21,797 nucleotides of DNA from Lentisphaeria bacterium (GTDB lineage Bacteria; Verrucomicrobiota; Lentisphaeria; Oligosphaerales; Oligosphaeraceae). Both the position numbers and the translations under genes were made by a program. Each line of letters starts with the position of its first letter. Positions within the stretch are counted from its first letter, which is position 1. The stretch is from contig JAEDNB010000010.1 of the NCBI GenBank assembly GCA_016302725.1, forward strand, positions 1 through 21,797. Reading direction: 5' to 3'. This document shows positions 8,518 through 15,836 of this stretch, in pieces. The notes beneath the pieces are model-generated. The model searched no databases. It saw only the letters and a program-made list of their open reading frames with translations, and was not told where the DNA came from.

Positions 8518-9576
8518 ATGTTTGAAAGCATCAAAAATCTTTGGGTCAATGACATTGGCATTGATTTGGGCACCATGAACACGCTGGTCTGGGTGGCCGG
8601 GCAGGGCATCGTATTGGACGAACCCTCCTATGTGGCCATCAACGCCGACACCAACAAGGTGCGCGCCGTGGGGGCGGAGGCGAAGCGGATGATGGCCATG
8701 ACCGCCGAGCGGATCAAGGTCATCCGCCCGGTGCGGGACGGGGTCATTGCCAACGCGGAGGTCTCCGACGAAATGCTGCGCAGTTTCATCCGCCGGGCCT
8801 CTGGGCGCTACAAGATTATGAAGCCCAGGGTGTTGATTGCCGTTCCCTCGGGCATCACGGAGGTGGGCATCCGCACGGTGAAGGAGAGCGCCATCTCTGC
8901 CGGTGCGCGGGCGGTCCGCCTGGTGGAGGAGCCCTTTGCCTCCGCCCTGGGGGCGGGGCTTCCCGTGGAGGAGCCGGACAGCAACATGATTGTGGACATC
9001 GGGGGGGGGACCACGGAGGTGGCGGTGATTTCCCTGGGGTGCATCGTGGCCGGCACCAGCGTGGCCAACGGGGGGGACGCCATGGACGAGGCAATCATCA
9101 CCTTCATGCAGAAGGAGCACAACCTTTTGATTGGCCCCCGCACGGCCGAGCAGATCAAGATTCAGATTGGCAGCGCGACCCCCCTGCCGGAGATGCTCAC
9201 CATGGAGGTCAAGGGGTTGGACATGGCCCACTCCGGGGACAGGCTGCCCAAGGCCATGACCATCAATTCCGATGAGGTGCGCACTGCTCTCAACGGCCCC
9301 ATCACCAATATCCTCAAGGCCGTCCGGAGGACCATCGACGCCTGCCCGCCGGAAATCGCCGGGCGGCTGGTGGACAATGGAATCACCATGGCGGGAGGCG
9401 GAAGCCTTCTCCGGGGGCTTCCCCAGTTGGTGAGTGAGCACACGGGCCTGCCCGCCACCCTGGGCAAGGAACCTCTCCGGGCGGTGGTCAACGGCACGGG
9501 AATCCTGCTCCAGAATGCCCGTCAGCTTTTCGGGCAGCCCCAGAATTCCCTGATTGGCAAGGGGACCCGGGAGTAG
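8518..9576 (+). CDS. mreB: Rod shape-determining protein MreB
   Basis: MreB is a bacterial actin homologue that polymerises along the inner membrane and guides lateral cell-wall synthesis. The product has 352 aa, the usual size. Visible motifs are the phosphate-1 loop DIGIDLGTMNTLVW (12-25), the EEP segment (137-139) with the ATPase Glu, the phosphate-2 loop DIGGGTTEVAVIS (160-172), and the adenosine motif MAGGGSLLRG (291-300). The N-terminal MFESIKNLW could form the membrane-binding amphipathic helix. A GAGGG at 8506-8510, 7 nt before the ATG, supports the start. The usual partners mreC, mreD and a penicillin-binding protein are not adjacent; a nuclease gene follows. Transcription must start in the 90 bp after the tRNA or come through the terminator. 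Confidence 0.96.
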   Translation: MFESIKNLWVNDIGIDLGTMNTLVWVAGQGIVLDEPSYVAINADTNKVRAVGAEAKRMMAMTAERIKVIRPVRDGVIANAEVSDEMLRSFIRRASGRYKIMKPRVLIAVPSGITEVGIRTVKESAISAGARAVRLVEEPFASALGAGLPVEEPDSNMIVDIGGGTTEVAVISLGCIVAGTSVANGGDAMDEAIITFMQKEHNLLIGPRTAEQIKIQIGSATPLPEMLTMEVKGLDMAHSGDRLPKAMTINSDEVRTALNGPITNILKAVRRTIDACPPEIAGRLVDNGITMAGGGSLLRGLPQLVSEHTGLPATLGKEPLRAVVNGTGILLQNARQLFGQPQNSLIGKGTRE

Positions 9577-9655
9577 GGGAGGGCGTGGCGCATTGCGTCG
9601 AATTCCGAAAATGTCCCCGGAGGGCGGAAGAGGGGCGGCGGGAGGCTGGCATTGG

Positions 9656-10462
9656 ATGATGGGTGACGGAAGACGGAGGAAGGGCGGTTTTTCCTGGCGG
9701 GGCCGGATGGGGCGGGTTGCCGCCTTTCTGGCCTTGGCGCTGTTCATGCTTTCCGTGCCCCTGCCGGGCCGGGAGGCCTCTGTGCCGGAGTGGCGCCAGG
9801 TGCGCCCGGAGGACAGGGAAATCACTGCAAAGGTCATCCGCGTGGCGGACGGCGACACCATCGATGTGCGGGACAAGCGGGGCACGGTCACCCGGATTCG
9901 CATCTACGGGCTGGACGCCCCGGAGGCCTCCCAGGAGTTCGGGGCGGAGTCCCGCCGCTATGCCGTCCGTCTTCTTCTAAAGCAGGAGGTGCGGGTCCTG
10001 GGGCAGAACCGGGACCAATATGGGCGTCTGGTGGGGAAGGTCTTCCTGAAGGGGCGGGATTATTCCCTGGACATGATTCGGAACGGCATGGCCTGGTGCT
10101 ACGAGCAGTATTGCGACGATCCTGGCTACCGGGAGGCCCAGGAGGCGGCCCGACGGGAGGGGCGTGGGCTCTGGGCGGTGGAGCGCCGGGGCGGTGGGGC
10201 GCCGGTCCCTCCCTGGGAGTATCGCCGCAGCCATCCCCGCCGGGAGAAGAAGGCGGCGGAGAAGGTGGAGAAGAAGCATGAGGCCCCCCCCAGGAAGCAG
10301 AAGGAGAAGAAGGGGCGGGAGAAAGGGGGTCCCTCCAAGTCCAGGAAGGAGAAGAAGAAGGGGAAGGGGGAGCCTTCCTGGAAGGTCCCCGGAGGTCGGA
10401 TCAGCCCTCTCCCCTCCTCCGGAGGCGAGGTGCGGGTGCGCCCCCTTGACGCCCTCCGGTGA
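9656..10462 (+). CDS. Secreted or anchored staphylococcal-nuclease-like protein with lysine-rich tail
   Basis: Predicted Ca2+-dependent nuclease of the SNase (thermonuclease) fold, 268 aa from the chosen ATG. A basic N terminus and a hydrophobic segment (about 19-38) form a signal peptide or membrane anchor. The SNase domain spans about 54-175. ADGDTIDV holds the calcium-site Asp residues. RIYGLDAPE aligns Arg82 and Glu90 with catalytic Arg35 and Glu43, and QYGR gives Arg124 for Arg87, so the active site looks complete. The last 80 or so residues are rich in Lys, Arg, Glu and Pro. I preferred ATG 9656 because GGGAGG lies 10 nt upstream; ATG 9611 and ATG 9707 are alternatives, and 9707 would give a more typical signal peptide. 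It begins 79 bp after mreB. The enzyme probably degrades nucleic acid outside the cytoplasm. Confidence 0.86.
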   Translation: MMGDGRRRKGGFSWRGRMGRVAAFLALALFMLSVPLPGREASVPEWRQVRPEDREITAKVIRVADGDTIDVRDKRGTVTRIRIYGLDAPEASQEFGAESRRYAVRLLLKQEVRVLGQNRDQYGRLVGKVFLKGRDYSLDMIRNGMAWCYEQYCDDPGYREAQEAARREGRGLWAVERRGGGAPVPPWEYRRSHPRREKKAAEKVEKKHEAPPRKQKEKKGREKGGPSKSRKEKKKGKGEPSWKVPGGRISPLPSSGGEVRVRPLDALR

Positions 10463-10578
10463 CTCCAAGGAACCCTTGCCCGGCTTCCCGGGTCAGAATC
10501 CCCGGTTCCCTCCTTCCCCTCTTCCCTATTTCCCACGAAACCGTGAAAGCCATTGAACAAGTTGAGGCATGCATCACC

Positions 10579-11100
10579 ATGAAACAAGGATTTCTTTCCT
10601 TCCTTCTCGCCCTGGGACTGTCTCTATCCTCCTGCCTTGCCCAGGAGACTCCCCCCGCCGCTTCCCCTGACAAGGACGGAACGCCTACGGAGGCGCTGGT
10701 GATTCCCAAGCCCCTGGGGCAGACCACTCCCCAGGGATGGTTCGACGACTGGAATGCCGCCCAGGCGGAGGCGCGCCGCACGGGGCGGCCCATCCTGGTG
10801 CTCTTCACTGGCTCCGACTGGTGCTACTGGTGCCAGGTCCTCCGGGAGGAGGTGCTGGACACCCCCGCGTTCCAGGAGTTCGCCCGGAAAAACCTGATTC
10901 TGGTCTTCATGGATTCTCCCCAGGGAGTGCGCCTCCCCGGGAGGCTGGTCCAGACGCGCCGGATGCTGAATCAGATGCTGAAGCCCGGGGACGGGGTTCC
11001 CTCCCTGGTCCTTCTTTCCTCCCAGGGCACGCGCCTGGACGCCGTTTCCGGGTATGACCCGGAACTCCTTTCCCGCCTGGAAAGGGCTTTGAAGAAGTGA
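10579..11100 (+). CDS. Thioredoxin-fold lipoprotein or secreted protein (CYWC)
   Basis: Predicted extracytoplasmic thiol-disulfide protein of 173 aa. An N-terminal signal sequence ends in LSSC (Cys19), which fits a lipobox; cleavage at the nearby ALA-like site is an alternative. The thioredoxin-like domain spans about 50-172. SDWCYWCQVL carries the redox pair Cys82 and Cys85, and GVPSLVLL gives the cis-proline (141). The region resembles the thioredoxin domains of DsbD-like and SoxW/thiol-oxidoreductase families, but the exact partner cannot be told. The frame is open upstream to 10459, overlapping the nuclease gene, but ATG 10579 places the signal peptide correctly and has GAGG 11 nt upstream. 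It could serve folding of secreted proteins. Confidence 0.82.
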   Translation: MKQGFLSFLLALGLSLSSCLAQETPPAASPDKDGTPTEALVIPKPLGQTTPQGWFDDWNAAQAEARRTGRPILVLFTGSDWCYWCQVLREEVLDTPAFQEFARKNLILVFMDSPQGVRLPGRLVQTRRMLNQMLKPGDGVPSLVLLSSQGTRLDAVSGYDPELLSRLERALKK

Positions 11101-11430
11101 GGGGTTCCCGGGTTGCGTGCGCCTGGGGAGTGCCCTGCAAAATCACTGTGTGGCATTATCTTTACCCCCGTTTTCTTCCGGCGGGCTTTTCTGTGTCGCC
11201 GGGAGTCCCCCCCTGCCTGCCTTGCCTTTCCCGCCGGAGCCACGGAAAGGGCCGTGGCATTCCCTCTCTTCCTCCCTGGGGAGGGAGGGAGGTGCGCAGG
11301 GGGTGCCGTTTTCCGTGAGCCGCCGGGCTTTCTTCCCCTCCCGGGAGGCCCCCAGAGAGTTCCCCCCTGCATTGCGCCTTCCCCGGGGAAGGGCAGACCT
11401 GCCGTGACAGAGCATAGAGGTAACAAAAAA
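11101..11430 (+). other. 330-bp leader region with inverted repeats before the sigma gene
   Basis: No gene is supported here. Three inverted repeats are visible: CCGGCG/CGCCGG (11178-11183 and 11197-11202), GCCACGG/CCGTGGC (11239-11245 and 11252-11258, loop of six), and CCTCCCT/AGGGAGG (11271-11277 and 11282-11288, loop of four). None is followed by a T tract, so they are not clear terminators. They may end the thioredoxin transcript or lie in the 5' leader of the sigma-factor mRNA. A TATCTT at 11159-11164 could be a -10 box, but no good -35 box accompanies it. Confidence 0.4.
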
Positions 11431-12750
11431 GTGCCACAGCCCTCCTCCGAGGAACTCCAGGATTTCTTCTGGAGACCATGGGGAGGACAGGGGCTGATGA
11501 GTTCCTATATGCGGGACGTGGGGAGTTTCCCCCTCCTTTCCCAGGAGGATGAAATGCGGTGGGCCAGGCAATACCAGGATTCCCGCCAGCGGGTCCAGGA
11601 TCTCCTCCAGGAACATCCCCAGGTGATTGTGCAGAAATTGAGGGAACTCCGCAATGCCCCAGACCGGAAGGAGTTGGATACTTATCTTGTCTTTTCCCAG
11701 GGGATGGACTGCCTGGAGGGCGACGAAGGGGAGGAGGAACTCCAGGAGGGGCTGAAGACCCTGGACAAGTCGGTTCTCAACCATCTGCTGGAGAATCCCT
11801 CCGAGGTCATGCGGAGATGCCTGGCCGAAGGGGGCGGGGGAAAGGAGGAGAGCGAAGTCAGGCGCTCCCTGGCGGAGACCATCGCCCCCTTTTTGCGCAC
11901 CACGGGCAAGGTGCATTTCCAGCAGCGCTTCCTGGAGGATTGCGTGCGGGGCTTCATCGAGGGGGACTGGGAGGAGCCGGGGCTGACCCCGGGGGAGAAG
12001 GGGAGGCTTTGCGAGGAGATGCGGCAGGTGCGCACCCTGGAGCAGGAGGCCATGAATGCCCTGGTGGAGGGCAATCTCCGCCTGGTGATTTCCGTGGTGA
12101 AGCACTTTTCCTCCAATCTCCTCTCCTTCGCGGACATGGTCCAGGAGGGGAACATTGGGCTCATGCGGGCAATCGAGTCCTTCCAGTGGCAGCGGGGCCA
12201 TCGCCTCTCCACCTATGCCTGCTACCGGATCCGCCACGCCATCACCATGGCCTTGAACGCCAAGGGGAGAAGCATCCGAATTCCCGTGAACATCCTGCGG
12301 CAACTGGCCAAAATCCGCCGGGCCGAACAGGAGTACATCCAGCTGAACGGCGTGGAACCCACTCCCGAGGAACTCTCCAGGCAGCTGGACATTTCCCTCT
12401 CCCGCCTCCGCGCCCTCCGGCGCATGGTCCAGCAGCCCATCTCCCTCCAGTGCATCACCAGCGAGGAGCGGGACTGGAACGACGTGCTGGGCAGCAGGGA
12501 CGATTCCCTGGGGGAGAGGCAAACCCAGGAGGCGGTCCAGGAAGCCCTTTGCAATGCCCTCAAGGAACTGCGCCCCAATGAACGGGACGTGGTGGAACGC
12601 CATTTCGGCCTCAATGGACGTTCGGTCCAGTCTCTGGAGGTCATTGCCAACCACTATGGACTGACCAGCGAACGTATCCGGCAAATCGAGGTCAGCGCCC
12701 TGACGAAATTGCGGCGCTCCTTCAAAGGGAGCCTCCTGGGGGAGGAGTGA
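11431..12750 (+). CDS. Sigma70-family RNA polymerase sigma factor, divergent region 2.4
   Basis: A 439-aa sigma factor of the RpoD/RpoS type. Region 1.2 (SSYMRDVGSFPLLSQEDE, 24-41) is followed by a long non-conserved stretch (about 50-200). Region 2 (EAMNALVEGNLRLVISVVKH to about 285), region 3 (about 288-340) and region 4 (about 372-435) follow. Region 4 has a helix-turn-helix ending in GLTSERIRQIE. In region 2.4 the usual YATWWIRQAITR is YACYRIRHAITM, so the two tryptophans (E. coli Trp433 and Trp434) and Gln437 are replaced. This suggests an alternative (group 2) factor with changed -10 recognition, although primary status cannot be excluded. I chose GTG 11431 because AGAGG lies 10 nt upstream; GTG 11404 is possible. 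An HD-domain gene follows after 63 bp. Confidence 0.92.
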   Translation: MPQPSSEELQDFFWRPWGGQGLMSSYMRDVGSFPLLSQEDEMRWARQYQDSRQRVQDLLQEHPQVIVQKLRELRNAPDRKELDTYLVFSQGMDCLEGDEGEEELQEGLKTLDKSVLNHLLENPSEVMRRCLAEGGGGKEESEVRRSLAETIAPFLRTTGKVHFQQRFLEDCVRGFIEGDWEEPGLTPGEKGRLCEEMRQVRTLEQEAMNALVEGNLRLVISVVKHFSSNLLSFADMVQEGNIGLMRAIESFQWQRGHRLSTYACYRIRHAITMALNAKGRSIRIPVNILRQLAKIRRAEQEYIQLNGVEPTPEELSRQLDISLSRLRALRRMVQQPISLQCITSEERDWNDVLGSRDDSLGERQTQEAVQEALCNALKELRPNERDVVERHFGLNGRSVQSLEVIANHYGLTSERIRQIEVSALTKLRRSFKGSLLGEE

Positions 12751-12813
12751 GCCCCACCCGCCCCGCCGACTTCCCCAAGCGCCTCCCTTCCCTACGCCAA
12801 CTGGGTTTCCCCC

Positions 12814-13419
12814 ATGAACGCCTCCCCTTTCTCCCCAGAGGAGCTCTTCCACCATTTCTACCCGGAGGACACCCCCCTCCGGCGACTCCTCCTGCGCCAC
12901 AGCCTCCAGGTGCGGGACAAGGCGCTGGAATTGGCCGCCGGCGCGACGCTCCCCCTGGATTTGTCCGTGGTGCGGGATGGTGCGCTTCTCCACGACATCG
13001 GGGTGGGGCGCTGCCATGCGCCTGGCATCCTGTGCATGGGGGAGGAGCCCTATTTGCGCCACGGGCTCATCGGGGGGGAGATGCTTCGGGGATGGGGGAG
13101 GGAGCATGGCTTCCTGGACGCCATGGAACCCCTGGCGTGCATTTGCGAACGGCATACGGGGACGGGGCTCACCCGGGAGGAAATCCTGCGCCAGGGGCTG
13201 CCGCTTCCGCCTCGGGACTTCCTGCCCCGCACCCCGGAGGAAAAACTGGTCTGCCTGGCGGACAAGTTCTTTTCCAAGTCGGGGGACATGGAGGAGCGAA
13301 GCCTGGCCCAGGTCTTTGCCTCCCTGAAGAAATTTGGCCCGGAGACCCAGGCGCGCCTCCAGGAGTTCTGCCTCCTTTTCCGCCTGCCTGTGCCCTCCCT
13401 TGAGGCACCCCGCCCGTAA
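12814..13419 (+). CDS. HD-domain metal-dependent phosphohydrolase
   Basis: A soluble 201-aa protein of the HD superfamily, which hydrolyses phosphate esters, often of nucleotides. The metal ligands fit His29 (LRHSLQV), His60-Asp61 (LLHDIGVG) and Asp150 (CLADKFFSK). His83 (LRHGLIGGE) and His114 (CERHTGTG) are extra conserved His residues seen in such proteins. Nothing shows the substrate, and no GTP-pyrophosphohydrolase (RelA/SpoT) or cyclic-di-GMP (HD-GYP) signature is present. The ATG start lacks a Shine-Dalgarno sequence. It is 63 bp after the sigma-factor gene and 37 bp before the SGNH hydrolase gene, so the three may be cotranscribed. Confidence 0.86.
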   Translation: MNASPFSPEELFHHFYPEDTPLRRLLLRHSLQVRDKALELAAGATLPLDLSVVRDGALLHDIGVGRCHAPGILCMGEEPYLRHGLIGGEMLRGWGREHGFLDAMEPLACICERHTGTGLTREEILRQGLPLPPRDFLPRTPEEKLVCLADKFFSKSGDMEERSLAQVFASLKKFGPETQARLQEFCLLFRLPVPSLEAPRP

Positions 13420-13456
13420 TAATCCCTCCCCTTTTCCCCGCAAAGCCCCCTTCGCC

Positions 13457-14800
13457 ATGAAAGGCTTCCCCCTCCTTCTTGCCCTGCTTTCCCTTTGCCT
13501 CCCCGCCATGGCCCATCCCACCTCCAACGACATCTGCCTCCCCCAGGAACTCTACCTCCTGAAGGGGGTCCCCTTCGACCTCTTCGCCCAGCCCATCCTC
13601 CGGCGCTGGCGCCCCTATGACGATTTCGTCCGCTTTTCCGGGGACCAGGGGGTACGTTTCCTGCGGCGTCTCTCCCAGGTGGCCACGGTGGAAGGCCTTC
13701 AGGATGGCGCAGAGTTGACGGTCTCCCTGGTGAACGGCGAGGAATTTGAGGAAATCAAGCGCCTTTCCTGCCTTCTTCGCGTGGCCGTCCCGGGGGAGGG
13801 GGAGGGCGAGGTCTACGCCCAAATCCTGGGGGACAGCTATACCCACGGCCAGTTCTTCCGTCATGCGCTCCTGGAGAAGGGATATGTCCCCGGGCTGAAA
13901 TTGGTCGGCCTGCGGAAATGCGGGGAGGGGCAATACGACGAAGGGCGTGGCGGCTGGTCCCTCCATACCTACTTTTCCATTCCCCGGGGGGAGAATTTCG
14001 CCTACCACGGCTTTTACCAGCCCCAGGGGGAATACCGCTACTATGGGGACCGCGCCTTCTGGCGCCAGGTCTGGCGAGTGGCGCGGGGAACGGCCCCCAA
14101 GGGCTTCGAGCCCCAATACTCCTGCGGCAGATTCCAGGAGGCCGCCTTGCGCTTTGAGGAAGCCACGGGGACCCTTCTCCACCCCCGCAAGGGGGACCTC
14201 CAATACGAGAGCGCCGAGAAGCGGTTCCTCCTCTTCGACGGCTCCCGCTGGGTCCCCCGGGAGGAGAGGGAGTTCACCTGGGCGCCCGATTACGGAAAAT
14301 ACCTGGAGATGTGGGACCTGCCTGCCCCGCGCTTCCTCTTCGTGATGCTGGGGGTCAATGATTTCCGAAACGACTACACGGCGGATTTCCAGCAGTGGGA
14401 CGAACGGATCCAGGCCCTGGAGCGCTCCTATCATCAGGCTGTCCCCGATGGCCTCTTCGTCCTCTGCATCCCCTGCAGCACCATGGGCTCCCTGGACAAC
14501 GCCGCCGGCGATTTCACCGTGAAGCAAAACGCCGCCATGTGGCGCTTCCGAAACCACCTCATCCAACGCTTCGATGGACGCCAGCAGGAGGGAGTCCATC
14601 TCCTGGACACGGGCATCGGGGTCTCCAATGACTTCGGATACCCCAGGGAAGGCAACGAGGAAAAGACCCTCCCCTTCCAAGGCTACACTGGACAGGAACG
14701 CCTGGAGGTGCAGATGGGAAACCCCCACCCCTATGCGAACTACAACACCATGGGAATCCCCCTGGCCGCCTTCCTCCAATACCACAGGACGCGGAAATAG
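13457..14800 (+). CDS. Secreted SGNH/GDSL-type hydrolase
   Basis: A 447-aa exported protein. Residues 1-19 form a Sec signal peptide ending AMA. An N-terminal beta-rich region of about 100 residues precedes the SGNH hydrolase domain. Block I is ILGDSYTHGQFF, with nucleophile Ser127. Block III is VMLGVNDF, with Asn301. The expected C-terminal catalytic His lies in NPHPYANY (His424). SGNH enzymes are esterases or lipases, often carbohydrate deacetylases. The extracellular location and the glycosidase genes nearby would fit removal of acetyl groups from polysaccharide, but the substrate is not shown. The ATG at 13457 places the signal peptide correctly; the upstream open frame overlaps the HD gene and is not needed. 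A terminator-like stem follows its stop codon. Confidence 0.85.
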   Translation: MKGFPLLLALLSLCLPAMAHPTSNDICLPQELYLLKGVPFDLFAQPILRRWRPYDDFVRFSGDQGVRFLRRLSQVATVEGLQDGAELTVSLVNGEEFEEIKRLSCLLRVAVPGEGEGEVYAQILGDSYTHGQFFRHALLEKGYVPGLKLVGLRKCGEGQYDEGRGGWSLHTYFSIPRGENFAYHGFYQPQGEYRYYGDRAFWRQVWRVARGTAPKGFEPQYSCGRFQEAALRFEEATGTLLHPRKGDLQYESAEKRFLLFDGSRWVPREEREFTWAPDYGKYLEMWDLPAPRFLFVMLGVNDFRNDYTADFQQWDERIQALERSYHQAVPDGLFVLCIPCSTMGSLDNAAGDFTVKQNAAMWRFRNHLIQRFDGRQQEGVHLLDTGIGVSNDFGYPREGNEEKTLPFQGYTGQERLEVQMGNPHPYANYNTMGIPLAAFLQYHRTRK

Positions 14801-14831
14801 CCCGGCACAAACGCCCCAGCGAAGACAATGC

Positions 14832-14874
14832 AAACCCCAGGCCAGGCAGAGAAACCGCACGTGGCCTTGGGTTT
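14832..14874. terminator. Probable bidirectional terminator between converging genes
   Basis: The arm at 14832-14844 (AAACCCCAGGCCA) pairs with 14862-14874 (TGGCCTTGGGTTT) over 13 positions with one mismatch and a 17-nt loop. The A and T ends of the stem supply short U-rich exits on both strands. It lies 32 bp after the SGNH hydrolase stop codon and about 180 bp after the yhhQ stop codon on the other strand. The loop is longer and the T tract shorter than in classical terminators. Confidence 0.55.
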
Positions 14875-14888
14875 ACTGTAAGTTATTC

Positions 14889-14913
14889 TATATATACTAG
14901 TTAGTGATATATA
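14889..14913. repeat. AT-rich imperfect palindrome
   Basis: TATATATAC (14889-14897) pairs with GTGATATATA (14904-14913) with one bulged base and a 6-bp centre. The surrounding 45 bp are far more A+T-rich than the window. TATACT at 14893-14898 matches a -10 box well, but no good -35 box lies at the right distance. It could be a binding site, a promoter reading into the convergent gap, or a melting element. No gene starts close by on the plus strand. Confidence 0.4.
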
Positions 14914-15054
14914 AAACAAGCCTTGCGCCCCGGAGGGCAGGTCCCCCTTCAAGTGTATCCGGAGGCCCTTCCCGGTTCTCTCCAAAGGTGCCTGGGGATT
15001 ACCGTGATCCTGCAATATGGGGTCGCCTTGGAAGGAGCGCTATGGTTTCCGCCA

Positions 15055-15735
15055 TCATAGAACCCGGTAGGATTCGTGATGGTCGTAGACATCCAGTCCT
15101 TCCAGTTTTTTCACCTTGGCGATGCACCAGTAGGTGAAGGGGGTGAAGAGGACCTCGTAGCCCACCTTGAAGACGTATTGGCAGAGAATCATGGAGAGGA
15201 GTCCGCCCTTGGGCAGGACCCCGGAGAAGGAGATAAGGACGAAGAGGACGGTGTCGAGGGCCTCTCCCACGATGGTGGAGAGGATGGTGCGGAGCCAGAG
15301 TTTCTTTCCGTTGGTGGCCACCTTCAGTTTGGAGAGTACGATGGAGTTGGAGAATTCCCCGAAGAGATATCCCACCAGGGAGGCGATGAAGATTCTGGGG
15401 GTGATGCCCAGGACGGTGGCGAAGGCCTCCTGGTTTGGCCAGTAGTCGGGATAGGGGAGGTAGACGGCGGCCAGGTAGACGAGGGCCGCAAGGAAATTGC
15501 AGGAGAAGCCGAGCCAGATGGTCAGTTTCGTGCGCCGGAAGCCGTAGATTTCCGTGAAGACATCCCCCAGGATATAGGTCAGGGGAAAGAGGATGACGGC
15601 GGCGTCCAGGGTAAGGCCTGCCAGGAGGATGACTTTGCTGGCGATGAGATTGGACAGCAGGAGGCAGGTGACGTAGAAGGTGCTTAAGACCAGGAAAATC
15701 GGGGAGACGGTCTTGGGAGGGATGCGGGAGGGCAT
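15055..15735 (-). CDS. yhhQ: Queuosine precursor transporter, YhhQ/VUT family
   Basis: An inner-membrane protein of 226 aa in the COG1738 family. Members import 7-cyano- or 7-aminomethyl-7-deazaguanine for queuosine modification of tRNA. About six hydrophobic segments are visible. Family motifs include FYVTCLLLSNLIASKV, FPLTYILGDVFTEIYGFRR, and the polar VGEALDTVLF segment in a later helix. The ATG at 15735 starts the conserved part; the open frame extends upstream, but those codons are proline-rich and non-conserved. No Shine-Dalgarno sequence is seen. It is the last gene of the minus-strand run, 101 bp after metY. No queuosine biosynthesis gene is in the window. Confidence 0.88.
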   Translation of the reverse strand: MPSRIPPKTVSPIFLVLSTFYVTCLLLSNLIASKVILLAGLTLDAAVILFPLTYILGDVFTEIYGFRRTKLTIWLGFSCNFLAALVYLAAVYLPYPDYWPNQEAFATVLGITPRIFIASLVGYLFGEFSNSIVLSKLKVATNGKKLWLRTILSTIVGEALDTVLFVLISFSGVLPKGGLLSMILCQYVFKVGYEVLFTPFTYWCIAKVKKLEGLDVYDHHESYRVL

Positions 15736-15836
15736 GGAAAGGGGCGGGGGAAGGGGCGGAAGAACGGGGAAAGGGGGGCGGGGGCCTCCCCGCGCCCCCG
15801 TGGGGAAGCTGGGGCGGCCGGGGAGGGGCGGGGGCT
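15736..15836. other. G-run-rich spacer between metY and yhhQ
   Basis: The plus strand of this 101-bp spacer carries many runs of four to six G separated by short loops, so it could form G-quadruplexes. The mRNA for yhhQ would be the C-rich complement. G runs are common throughout this genome segment, so this may only reflect composition. No terminator is seen, so yhhQ may be cotranscribed with metY. Confidence 0.35.

Noticed and set aside
11143..13533. 796-codon minus-strand open frame
   Set aside because: It lies opposite the sigma-factor and HD genes, has no domain and is rich in Gly, Leu and His. The sigma and HD motifs are on the plus strand.
13169..14860. 563-codon minus-strand open frame opposite the SGNH hydrolase
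   Set aside because: The plus-strand frame has a signal peptide and GDS, GVND and His motifs. The antisense frame has none.
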